Made by a program: the position numbers and the translations under genes
In this document: positions 38,844 to 45,812 of the stretch, in pieces
Numbering within the stretch: position 1 is the first letter of the stretch
How the letters are laid out: each line of letters starts with the position of its first letter
Assembly (NCBI GenBank): GCA_029266615.1
Contig: JAQSWN010000069.1
Span: 1 to 45,812 of the forward strand
Length of the DNA: 45,812 bases
Direction: 5' to 3'
Origin: Polyangiaceae bacterium
GTDB lineage: Bacteria > Myxococcota_A > Polyangia > Polyangiales > Polyangiaceae
The notes under the pieces: model-generated
The model's database searches: none
What the model saw: only the letters and a program-made list of their open reading frames with translations
What the model was told of the DNA's origin: nothing

Positions 38844-41642
38844 GTGGTCCATGCGACACCAAAACTCGTGAAACCCGCCGAAGCTCGCCCCGAAGACCGC
38901 GCCCTTCAAGACGACATGCGATGGCTCGCGTCCCTGCTCGGGCGCGTCATCCAGCGCCTCCAAGGAGACGCGGTGTTCCGCGCGGTGGAGGACCTGCGCG
39001 TGGCGTGTCGCGCGCGCCGACGCGGGGATCCGACGGCACCCTCCCTCCGTGACCTGCTGTCCAAGGTGGACGCGCTGCCGTTCGAGATCGCGGCGCCCAC
39101 CGCGCGCGCCTTCACGGTGTTCTTCTTCTTGATCAACACCGCCGAGCAGGTGCATCGCGTGCGCCGCCGGCAGAGCTACGCGACCAGCCAGGGAACGTCG
39201 CCCCACGCCGCGCAACCCGCCAGCGCGCTCTGGGCTTTTCAGGAGCTGAAGAAGCGCGGCAAGACCGCGAGCGAGCTCCGCGACTACATCAAAGATCTCG
39301 AAGTGCGGCCCGTCCTCACTGCGCACCCCACGGAAGCGACGCGCCGCACGCTCCTGGAGCTGCAGGCGCGCTTGGCGGAGGCGCTCCTGAGCCGAGAGCG
39401 CGCTTCGTCCGGCGAGCTACGCCGCTTGGAAGAGCACGTCGAAGGCGAGATCGAGCTGCTCTGGTTGACGGACGAAGTGCGTCGCAACCGCCCGAGCGTG
39501 CTCGACGAAGTGAGCCAGGTCATCTGGTACTTGGAGGACCGCTTGCTGGACGCCTCCGCCGAGGTGGGCGAAGCCGCGACCAACGCTTTCCGCGAAGTGT
39601 TCGGGGAAGAGCTGGGCGTCACCTTGCACGTGCCGCTCGGCAGCTGGGTGGCGGGCGACCGCGACGGTAACCCGTTCGTGACCCCGGAAATCACGCTCGC
39701 CGCCGCGCGTCGCAACGCGCACGCCATCCTGGGCCATTACGTGAAAAAGGTCGGCGACCTCATCCACCGCTTGTCGATCTCGGATCGCATCGCCTCGCCC
39801 CCTCAAGCCTTGCTGGACTCGTTGGAGAGCGACAAGCCGCTCCTGCCGCGCGCTTGGGAGCGAAACAAGACCCGCAACGCGAACGAGAGCTTGCGCCTGA
39901 AGCTCACCTTCATCTCGGGCCGGCTCGAGGCCACGCGCCGGGAAGTGGCGACGCGGGACGCCAACCGCGCGGAGACTATCGAAGGCGCGTACAGCAACTC
40001 GGACGAGCTGCTGGCAGATCTCAAAATCGTAGAAGCCGCCGTGCGCGCGGGCGGCGCCGAGTTCGCGGTGCGCAGCTTGATCGCGCCCCTCGTCGCGCAG
40101 GTGGAGACGCTCGGCTTCGCCGGCTACTACCTGGACCTGCGGGACGACTCGGAGACGCACACGCGCACGGTGGACGCCATCTCGGACAGCGTCGGCGTCG
40201 GCAAGCTGGACGAAGCCGGCCTCCGCCGAGAGCTGCTCGGCAAGCGCCCGTTGCTCTCGCCGCACACGACGCTGGACGAAGAGGCGACCAAGGTCGTCAA
40301 CGTGTTTCGCACCATGCGTCAGGTGCAGGACGAGTTCGGCGAGCGCGCCGCCGGCACGTACATCATTTCCATGTGCCGCAAGGCGGAGGACTTGCTGCGC
40401 GTGCTCATGCTCGCGCGCGAGGTGGGCCTGTGCGACCTCACCGCGGATCCGCCCGTTTCACGCCTCGACGTGGCGCCGCTCTTCGAGACCCAGGCGGACT
40501 TGGCCAACGCTCCCAAGGTCCTGCGCGAGCTGGTGACGGACCCGGTCTACGCGCGGCAGCTCAAGGCGCGCGGCATGCATCAGGAAATCATGCTCGGCTA
40601 CTCGGACTCCGCGAAGGACGTCGGCGTGGTCGCGGCTTCGTGGGAGCTCTACCGCTCGCAGGAGCTGCTGTCGGCGGTAGCGCGCGAGTTCGGCGTGTCG
40701 CTCAGCCTGTTTCACGGTCGTGGGGGCACCGTCGGCCGCGGCGGCGGCTCCCCCGTGTACCGCGCCCTCACCGCGCTTCCTCCGCAAACGTTGTCCGGCA
40801 AGATCAAGATCACCGAGCAAGGCGAGATCATCTCGCAGAAGTTCGGCTTGCCCAGCATCGCCGAGCGCAGCCTGGAGGTGATGCTCACGGGCACGATCAT
40901 GGCGCACTTCTCCGACTGGCGCGAAGGTTTGCCCAGCGGCACGGAGGAGCGCTTCCGCGGGGCGATGGAGCGTTTGAGCGAGATCTCGCGGGTCGCGTTC
41001 CGTCGGCTCGTGCACGACCAGACGAGCGTCTTCGAGCTGTTCCTCACCGCGACGCCGGTACGAGAGCTCACCCACGTGCACTTCGGCTCGCGGCCCGCGT
41101 ACCGTGAGCGCGGTGCGGGGACCATGGCCGGCATCCGCGCCATCCCGTGGAACTTCGGCTGGACCCAGATGCGCCTCATGGTCTCGGCCTGGCTCGGCGC
41201 CGGCGCCGCGCTGGAGACGATGATGAAAGAGCCCGGCGGCGAGCAGCTCCTGAAGGAGATGGCGCGTAGCTGGCCCTTCTTCGGTGACTTGTTGGACAAG
41301 CTGGAGATGGTCTGCGCCAAGGCGGACCTCGAGATTGCGAAGATGTACGTTCAGGAGCTGGGCGGGAACCAGGCGGTCACGGCGGAGATCGAGCAAGACT
41401 TCCTCCGCACCGTGCGCTGCTTGAACGCGATCCGCGGGCGGGACCTGCTGGCCGACCATCGGTTTTTGCAGGGCTCCTTGGGCCTCCGCAACCCTTACGT
41501 GGACCCGCTCAGCCTGCTTCAGGTCAGCCTGCTGAAGAAGAAGCGCATTCTGCCGGAAGATCACCCCGACCGCCCCTTGCTGGATCAGGCCTTGGGGACC
41601 ACGCTAAACGGCATCGCGCAGGGCATGCGCAACACTGGCTGA
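38844..41642 (+). CDS. ppc: Phosphoenolpyruvate carboxylase
   Basis: 932 aa, a normal length. GTG 38844 is the first start in frame; GTG 38868 is an alternative, and neither has a strong ribosome site. Diagnostic blocks are VLTAHPTEATRRTLLELQ (catalytic His near 160), GSWVAGDRDGNPFVTPE, the PEP loop SLFHGRGGTVGRGGGSP, GEIISQKFG, AIPWNFGWTQMRLM and the C-terminus LNGIAQGMRNTG. It adds bicarbonate to PEP to give oxaloacetate, refilling the citric acid cycle. A Ser/Thr kinase gene follows after 22 bp and may be co-transcribed. The divergent neighbour is a probable ppGpp hydrolase, which hints at nutrient-dependent control of this locus. Confidence 0.97.
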   Translation: MVHATPKLVKPAEARPEDRALQDDMRWLASLLGRVIQRLQGDAVFRAVEDLRVACRARRRGDPTAPSLRDLLSKVDALPFEIAAPTARAFTVFFFLINTAEQVHRVRRRQSYATSQGTSPHAAQPASALWAFQELKKRGKTASELRDYIKDLEVRPVLTAHPTEATRRTLLELQARLAEALLSRERASSGELRRLEEHVEGEIELLWLTDEVRRNRPSVLDEVSQVIWYLEDRLLDASAEVGEAATNAFREVFGEELGVTLHVPLGSWVAGDRDGNPFVTPEITLAAARRNAHAILGHYVKKVGDLIHRLSISDRIASPPQALLDSLESDKPLLPRAWERNKTRNANESLRLKLTFISGRLEATRREVATRDANRAETIEGAYSNSDELLADLKIVEAAVRAGGAEFAVRSLIAPLVAQVETLGFAGYYLDLRDDSETHTRTVDAISDSVGVGKLDEAGLRRELLGKRPLLSPHTTLDEEATKVVNVFRTMRQVQDEFGERAAGTYIISMCRKAEDLLRVLMLAREVGLCDLTADPPVSRLDVAPLFETQADLANAPKVLRELVTDPVYARQLKARGMHQEIMLGYSDSAKDVGVVAASWELYRSQELLSAVAREFGVSLSLFHGRGGTVGRGGGSPVYRALTALPPQTLSGKIKITEQGEIISQKFGLPSIAERSLEVMLTGTIMAHFSDWREGLPSGTEERFRGAMERLSEISRVAFRRLVHDQTSVFELFLTATPVRELTHVHFGSRPAYRERGAGTMAGIRAIPWNFGWTQMRLMVSAWLGAGAALETMMKEPGGEQLLKEMARSWPFFGDLLDKLEMVCAKADLEIAKMYVQELGGNQAVTAEIEQDFLRTVRCLNAIRGRDLLADHRFLQGSLGLRNPYVDPLSLLQVSLLKKKRILPEDHPDRPLLDQALGTTLNGIAQGMRNTG

Positions 41643-41664
41643 CCTCCAGAGGCGGGGGTCCGAG

Positions 41665-43197
41665 ATGACCCCAGCGTCAGAATCTTCATACGAATCATCG
41701 AGTTCCGGCGCGACGAGCGAGAGCTTGGGCGCCGGAAGGTACGTCGTTCTGGGCTCGCTCGGCGCGGGCTCTCAGGGGGAGACGCTGGACGCGGTGGACA
41801 AGCGCGAGGGGCGCCCCGTCGCGATCAAGCGCTTCGCGCTCCGCAGCGCCAAATCCTGGAAAGACGTGGAGCTCGCCGAGCGCGAGGCAACGGTGCTCGC
41901 GGCGCTGAACCACCCCGGGCTGCCTCGCTACATCGCGCACTTCGAGGAAGACGGCGCGCTCTACCTCGTCATGGAAAAGATCGAGGGGGAGACGCTAGCC
42001 GCGCGGCGCAAGCGGGGGCAAACGCTCAGCCACGAGCAAGTCGTGCGGTTTTTGAGCGACGCCGCAGCCTGCCTTCGCTACCTGCACGGCCACGCGCCGC
42101 CCATCGTTCACCGAGACATCAAACCGGGCAACGTCATCCTCCGCCCGGACGGCTCCTACTGCGTCGTGGACTTCGGCTCCGTGCGAGATCGCTTGAAGCC
42201 CGAAGGAGGCAGCACCGTCGTCGGCACGTTCGGCTACATGGCGCCCGAGCAATTCCAAGGGCGCTCGGCCCCGGGGAGCGACGTGTACGCGGTTGCGGCG
42301 ACCGCGCTCAGCCTGCTCACGGGCCGTGAGCCCGAGGACCTGCCGCACCAAGGCCTCGCGATTGACGTGGAGGCCGCCCTGCGCGGGCAAGTAGACCGCC
42401 GGCTCATCAGCGCGCTCCGCGGCATGCTGGAGCCGGATCCGGATCGGCGCACGCCATCCGTCGACGCGGCGCTGCGAGCCTCTAGCCTTCTGGAAGGACC
42501 GCGCCCTAGCGCAAAGCCCGTTCACCCAGCCGGCGATGACGCTCGCAGCCGTAAGCACGTACAGCAAGAAGAGCAGCTGCGCCGCACTTTCGAGCGACAG
42601 CGCAAGCAGCTCGAGCGGCAGCACGAACGCCGGGAACGCCACCGCGCGGAGAAGCAGGAGCGTAAGCATCGCAAAGCGGCGCGCAAACAAGCCCGCCGCT
42701 CCGAGCGAGACGCGAGGCGCGACGCGGGCGGCGAGTGGCGGCGCCCGCACCGGCCGATACCACCGGGCATCCTGCTCGGGGTCGTGATCTTGGTGGCGCT
42801 ACGCGTAGCGAGCGTGGCGACGTTCGCGCTGTTCGGGGTATTGCTGCCGCTTTTGTTCACGATCATTGCCGTGCCGGGGCGGCGGGAGCGCATGGTCTCA
42901 ATCGGGCGGGCCGGGCAGCGCGGGCTTTCGCGTGCTCGTCAGCACATCCGTTACCAGCTCTTGGGCGGCCCCATGCCGGACGAGGTGCGGCGGTTTGTGG
43001 ACGCGATGGAGAGCAGCGACATCGCTCGGCACGTGGACGCCGAGCCGCGGCGCTCGCGCGTCAGCGTCGAAGCCGAAGCCGAAGCCGAAGCCGAAGCCAA
43101 AGCCAAAGCCAAAGCCGGCGAGGTCATGGACGACGACGAGTATCACTGGAGCGAAGACGAGTCCGAACGCGCCGCTCCGGGTCGGCAGCGCCGCTGA
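41665..43197 (+). CDS. Membrane-anchored Ser/Thr protein kinase
   Basis: 510 aa. A short Ser-rich N-terminus leads into a protein kinase domain (about 28-275): LGSLGAGSQGETLDA, VAIKRF with the Lys, IVHRDIKPGNVIL (Asp near 151), VVDFGSVRD and YMAPEQF. All catalytic residues are present, so it should be active. A highly basic, Arg/Lys/Gln-rich coiled coil follows (about 290-360), then a hydrophobic region (about 370-410) that could be one or two membrane helices. The acidic C-terminus contains the EAEAEAEAEAKAKAKA tract. The kinase domain lies N-terminal to the membrane segment, presumably in the cytoplasm. Transcribed 22 bp after ppc. Confidence 0.93.
   Translation: MTPASESSYESSSSGATSESLGAGRYVVLGSLGAGSQGETLDAVDKREGRPVAIKRFALRSAKSWKDVELAEREATVLAALNHPGLPRYIAHFEEDGALYLVMEKIEGETLAARRKRGQTLSHEQVVRFLSDAAACLRYLHGHAPPIVHRDIKPGNVILRPDGSYCVVDFGSVRDRLKPEGGSTVVGTFGYMAPEQFQGRSAPGSDVYAVAATALSLLTGREPEDLPHQGLAIDVEAALRGQVDRRLISALRGMLEPDPDRRTPSVDAALRASSLLEGPRPSAKPVHPAGDDARSRKHVQQEEQLRRTFERQRKQLERQHERRERHRAEKQERKHRKAARKQARRSERDARRDAGGEWRRPHRPIPPGILLGVVILVALRVASVATFALFGVLLPLLFTIIAVPGRRERMVSIGRAGQRGLSRARQHIRYQLLGGPMPDEVRRFVDAMESSDIARHVDAEPRRSRVSVEAEAEAEAEAKAKAKAGEVMDDDEYHWSEDESERAAPGRQRR
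43069..43116 (+). repeat. Hexanucleotide repeat, five GAAGCC plus three AAAGCC
   Basis: Eight uninterrupted 6-bp units encode five Glu-Ala and then three Lys-Ala pairs near the C-terminus of the Ser/Thr kinase. The two runs differ by one base, so one likely arose from the other. Copy-number change would keep the frame and only alter the length of a charged helix. Confidence 0.95.
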
Positions 43198-43239
43198 CAG
43201 GTCGCCGCTCGCGTAGAGCGGCCGTTGGTAGGCCTGTCT

Positions 43240-43259
43240 CCCCGCCCAGCGGGGCGGGG
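43240..43259. terminator. Bidirectional terminator candidate between convergent genes
   Basis: CCCCGCCC at 43240-43247 and GGGCGGGG at 43252-43259 pair perfectly around AGCG. The hairpin lies in the 92-bp gap between the kinase gene ending at 43197 and the DHH gene ending at 43290. It has no T-run, but the strong stem and convergent setting suit a terminator for both. Confidence 0.55.
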
Positions 43260-43289
43260 TCGCTACGAACGAAAACTCGGCCTACCTGC

Positions 43290-44360
43290 TCAGTCGCCCT
43301 TGCGCTTGTCGTTCTTGTCCAAGTCCGGCACGACCCGCGCGACGCGTTGGCGCACGACGTCCTTCACGAGCGCCCAGAGGGTTTCTTCGTCTTCGGTCTC
43401 GGCGATGAGGCCGAGCGGCACCCGGAAGCCGCCCATGTCCGCGCGGCCACCACCGTAGGGGCGGCCCTGGCTGTCGTCCCCGAAGGCGTTTTGCATGAAC
43501 GCGGCGGGGTCCACGGAGGCGCGACGCGTGCGCAAGCTGCCGTCTATCCGGTCTTCTACGATGCCGTAAACGACGACGGTATCGATGTCTTCGCGGCGTA
43601 AAATGTAGTCCGCCGCCATCGGGATCGCGTCGCGGTTGATTGCGGAGATGCGCCCCACACCCGCGAGCGCGAAGTCGCGAACGACCTCCAAGTCGCGCAG
43701 CGCGGAGCCGACCGCTTCCATGGCCTCGGCCGTGAGCGTGCGGCGCCCAACGCGGCTCAGCGTCTCCGCGTCGGAGAACTGCTTGAGGTAGGCGGCGGCG
43801 CGGAAGTCGTTCGGCGTCGCGAACGCGAAGTCGTCCGTATCCGTTTGGATGCCGAAGAACATCGCGGTGGCGACCACGCTGTCGTCGTTGCCGTTGGCGC
43901 TGAACGGCACGAGGCCGCGCTCGCTATACTCGGCGTAGATCGTGGCGGTGGCGCCCACGTCGTGACGGATGTCGACGAACGGCGCCTTGGGGATCGCGGC
44001 GGGGCGGTGATGGTCCACCACCGTGAGCAGCTGCAAGCTGTCCGGAACCCTGATGGCTTGCTCGCTCTGGCTCGCGTCCACGAGGGAGAGGTAGCCGAAG
44101 GCCGCGAGATCGTCGGACTCCGTCATCTTCACCATCGGCACGTTGAGGAGCTTCACCATCGCGCGATTTTCCGCGCGCGAAATGGGAAGCACGTGCGCAA
44201 TGGTGGCGGAGACGCCGAGGCGCTCGCACAACCGCTTGTGCGCCAACGCGCTGCCGATACTGTCGGGGTCCGGGTGTCCGCCGAGCAGGATCACGTGCGG
44301 CTTGTCGGTCGCGCCCGAGAGGACGCGCTCGAGATCTTGCCACTTATCGGCGTGACCCAT
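43290..44360 (-). CDS. DHH-family phosphoesterase (NrnA-like)
   Basis: 356 aa from ATG 44360 (MGHADKWQDLERVL). Further upstream the frame is open but lacks family sequence. The DHH domain shows LLGGHPDPDSIGSALA (metal-binding Asp residues near 27), VDASQSEQA and TVVDHHRPAAIP (the DHH motif near 117). The C-terminal DHHA1 domain has RPYGGGRADMGGFRVPLG, where the usual GGGH is GGGR. The family includes nanoRNases, pAp phosphatases and cyclic-dinucleotide phosphodiesterases using manganese. The His-to-Arg change in DHHA1 makes the exact substrate doubtful. It is divergent from the DUF4846 lipoprotein gene. Confidence 0.88.
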   Translation of the reverse strand: MGHADKWQDLERVLSGATDKPHVILLGGHPDPDSIGSALAHKRLCERLGVSATIAHVLPISRAENRAMVKLLNVPMVKMTESDDLAAFGYLSLVDASQSEQAIRVPDSLQLLTVVDHHRPAAIPKAPFVDIRHDVGATATIYAEYSERGLVPFSANGNDDSVVATAMFFGIQTDTDDFAFATPNDFRAAAYLKQFSDAETLSRVGRRTLTAEAMEAVGSALRDLEVVRDFALAGVGRISAINRDAIPMAADYILRREDIDTVVVYGIVEDRIDGSLRTRRASVDPAAFMQNAFGDDSQGRPYGGGRADMGGFRVPLGLIAETEDEETLWALVKDVVRQRVARVVPDLDKNDKRKGD

Positions 44361-44439
44361 GGCTCTTTGCTGCCTGTCGCATGGAAGAAGGCTTGTATAC
44401 ACCACAGGAGGACGGCTGCCGGGAAAGCAGAATAAGACC

Positions 44440-44456
44440 CTATAACTTCAATAGGT
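44440..44456. promoter_or_regulatory. CCTAT-N7-ATAGG dyad in an AT-rich divergent promoter
   Basis: CCTAT at 44440-44444 and ATAGG at 44452-44456 form an inverted repeat in one of the few AT-rich patches of the window. It lies in the 174-bp gap between the divergent DHH and DUF4846 genes. A shared operator or promoter element is plausible; no consensus is recognised. Confidence 0.3.
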
Positions 44457-44534
44457 TACGAGGAGCGGACCTGAAGTCGCCCCCGCTCGTCAGAAATGCG
44501 GGGCCTCGGAAGGAACGCCTGTAGACTCCCCCGC

Positions 44535-45560
44535 GTGACCCGTGTGCCCTGCGCGGCGGGCCTCGTGCTGGTCCTGGCGGCGTGCCAGGGAAAGCACGGC
44601 GCTAGCCCGAGCCCGAGCCAATCCAGCGCTACCCCCGCCGCGCCCAGCGCGTTCGCGTCCGCCGCGCCCGCTGCTTCCGCTAGCGCGGAGGCCAGCGCCG
44701 CACCGAGCGCCAGCGCTGCGCCGTCCGCGCCGTATACGGCCGACCCCAAGCGCTATCCGTGGTTGGCGGACGAGCGCGAGCTGCCGAAGCCCGACTCGTC
44801 GCTCGAGGAGCGGTTCCCGGCGCCGCCCGGGTACAAGCGCGTCGCGGCTCCGGCGGGCAGCTTCGCGGAGTGGCTGCGCACCTTGCCGATGGCTCCCGAA
44901 GGCACGCCCGCCAAGAGTTTCGATGGGCACGAGACGCTCGCGGCGGACGACGACTACCTCGCGGGCGTCGTCGCCATCGACACCGGCACCGCGGACCTGC
45001 AGCAAAGCTCGGACGTCATCATCCGCTTGCACGCGGAGTACCTGTGGTCGCGCGGCGAGAAGGACAAGATCAGCTACTTGAGCGCGACCAAGCTGAGCAT
45101 GCCGCTCGCGCGCTGGGAGAAGGGACAGCGGCTGATCCCCAACGGCCCCAACGTGTTTTGGGTCGTCAAGGGCAAGCCGAGCGAGGTGGATCACGCCGAG
45201 TTTCGGCGTTACTTGGACGCCGTCTTCAACTGGGCAAACAGCACCTCGCTCGCTTCGCGCTCGACGCCCGTGGCCGACGACAAGGAGCTAGTGGCGGGGG
45301 ACTTTTTTCTTCAAAGCGACGAGCCCAACCACGTCGCGGTGGTGCTGGACGTCGCGGAGAAGCCGAGCGGCGAGCGCGTCGCGCTTCTCGGGCAAGCGCG
45401 TAACCCCGCGGAGAGCATTCACGTGGTGCGTCCCGGCAAAGCCACGCCCTGGTTCAGTGTCCGCCCGCCCGTGCCGGTGTTGACTCCGCACTCCAAGGCG
45501 CTCGCCTGGGGCGATCTGCGGCGAATGACCACGCCCACCGCCGCCGACGCCGAGAAGTGA
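44535..45560 (+). CDS. DUF4846-type lipoprotein
   Basis: 341 aa from GTG 44535, which gives a compact signal peptide (MTRVPCAAGLVLVLAACQG) with lipobox LAAC. An in-frame ATG at 44496 would add 13 residues before the signal. Residues about 20-75 are an Ala/Ser/Pro linker. The rest matches the DUF4846 style: YPWLADERELPKPDSSLEER, GSFAEWLRTLPMAPEG, AIDTGTADLQQSSDVIIRLHAEYLW and GDFFLQSDEPNHVAVVLDVAE. The domain has no known function that I can name. It is probably an envelope protein. Divergent from the DHH phosphoesterase. The 252 bp after it to the window end carry no gene I can support. Confidence 0.82.
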   Translation: MTRVPCAAGLVLVLAACQGKHGASPSPSQSSATPAAPSAFASAAPAASASAEASAAPSASAAPSAPYTADPKRYPWLADERELPKPDSSLEERFPAPPGYKRVAAPAGSFAEWLRTLPMAPEGTPAKSFDGHETLAADDDYLAGVVAIDTGTADLQQSSDVIIRLHAEYLWSRGEKDKISYLSATKLSMPLARWEKGQRLIPNGPNVFWVVKGKPSEVDHAEFRRYLDAVFNWANSTSLASRSTPVADDKELVAGDFFLQSDEPNHVAVVLDVAEKPSGERVALLGQARNPAESIHVVRPGKATPWFSVRPPVPVLTPHSKALAWGDLRRMTTPTAADAEK

Positions 45561-45678
45561 CGGCGCGGCGCGGCGCCCGCGTCGGTGACCGTTCGTTCGT
45601 AGGGTGCCCGGGCCCCGAGGGGCGCGCCGACAGCGCGACTCCAATGTCATGGTGTGCGCGCGGCGCTTGGCGTTTTCA

Positions 45679-45705
45679 CGCGCTGCGGCGTCGTGCCGCA
45701 GCGCG
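45679..45705. terminator. Perfect 11-bp hairpin downstream of the DUF4846 gene
   Basis: CGCGCTGCGGC at 45679-45689 and GCCGCAGCGCG at 45695-45705 pair without mismatch around GTCGT. It lies 118 bp after the stop codon at 45560. A short TGCTTTT run follows about 10 nt later. Likely a terminator or a stable 3' RNA end, though the distance from the gene leaves doubt. Confidence 0.45.
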
Positions 45706-45812
45706 CCGCAGTGTTGCTTTTCGGCCCGCACAATCCCGTGAATATTCTGGATTCAGTTCCAGCGACTGATAGCCAATCACGTCGAAACCGCGTTTATTTA
45801 GGCCTCTTACCT

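Noticed and set aside
38697..39326. Extended 387-aa version of the alarmone hydrolase
   Set aside because: The extension is antisense to the 5' end of ppc; the HD domain starts at GTG 38696.
39417..40265. 282-aa minus-strand open frame inside ppc
   Set aside because: Antisense shadow of a clear PEP carboxylase gene.
45557..45769. 70-aa frame at the window end
   Set aside because: It spans the perfect hairpin at 45679-45705, and its Arg/Ala-rich sequence has no family or ribosome site.

Overview
The window is GC-rich throughout and almost fully coding on both strands. It looks like chromosomal DNA of a myxobacterium, most likely of the Sorangium/Polyangium kind. This is inferred from gene content: serine/threonine kinases (one fused to a sigma-54 activator), elaborate hybrid histidine kinases, many lipoproteins with short Gly/Ala/Ser-rich linkers, and a giant fibro-slime protein with cysteine-rich (DUF4215 / Myxococcus cysteine-rich) repeats. 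I see no tRNA, rRNA, CRISPR array, transposase or phage gene.

Layout. 0.1-5.9 kb: a probable outer-membrane beta-barrel protein behind a 1576-residue kinase/ATPase/TPR/GAF/sigma-54 activator. 6.0-7.5 kb: two lipoproteins, one built of a regular four-cysteine repeat. 7.5-13.6 kb: a B12-binding radical SAM protein and the fibro-slime protein. 13.6-14.7 kb: a 1.08-kb gap with clustered hairpins and no convincing gene. 14.7-17.5 kb: a hybrid histidine kinase with an Hpt domain, divergent from a stand-alone receiver. 17.5-22.2 kb: a coiled-coil/HhH protein, a secreted glycoside hydrolase-like lipoprotein and another lipoprotein. 22.3-25.0 kb: a Cpx-like operon (Spy/CpxP-like protein, small membrane protein, response regulator, sensor kinase). 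25.0-26.4 kb: an MFS sugar-acid-type permease. 26.4-31.0 kb: a 0.6-kb gap, then a CheB-CheR-PAS-kinase-receiver fusion whose ATPase domain lacks the G1 box. 31.1-35.0 kb: an acyltransferase converging on a tight four-gene operon (RibD-like reductase, zinc-less dehydrogenase, QueD-fold protein, glycosyltransferase). 35.1-38.0 kb: PrmA, an SDR dehydrogenase and glycerate kinase. 38.2-43.2 kb: a small alarmone hydrolase divergent from PEP carboxylase, which is followed by a membrane serine/threonine kinase. 43.3-45.6 kb: a DHH phosphoesterase divergent from a DUF4846 lipoprotein.

How the genes fit together. Much of the window is signalling: two two-component sets, a chemosensory-type fusion kinase, two Ser/Thr kinases and a probable ppGpp hydrolase. 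The rest is cell-surface and envelope proteins plus a small block of central and sugar-acid metabolism. The best candidate for an undescribed system is the operon at 31.9-35.0 kb. Its genes overlap or nearly abut, and two of its enzymes keep their fold but lack the residues that define their namesake reactions. Second is the fusion kinase with an in-frame loss of part of its ATP site. Third is the structured non-coding gap near 14 kb. All functions are inferred from motifs read by eye; no database search was run.
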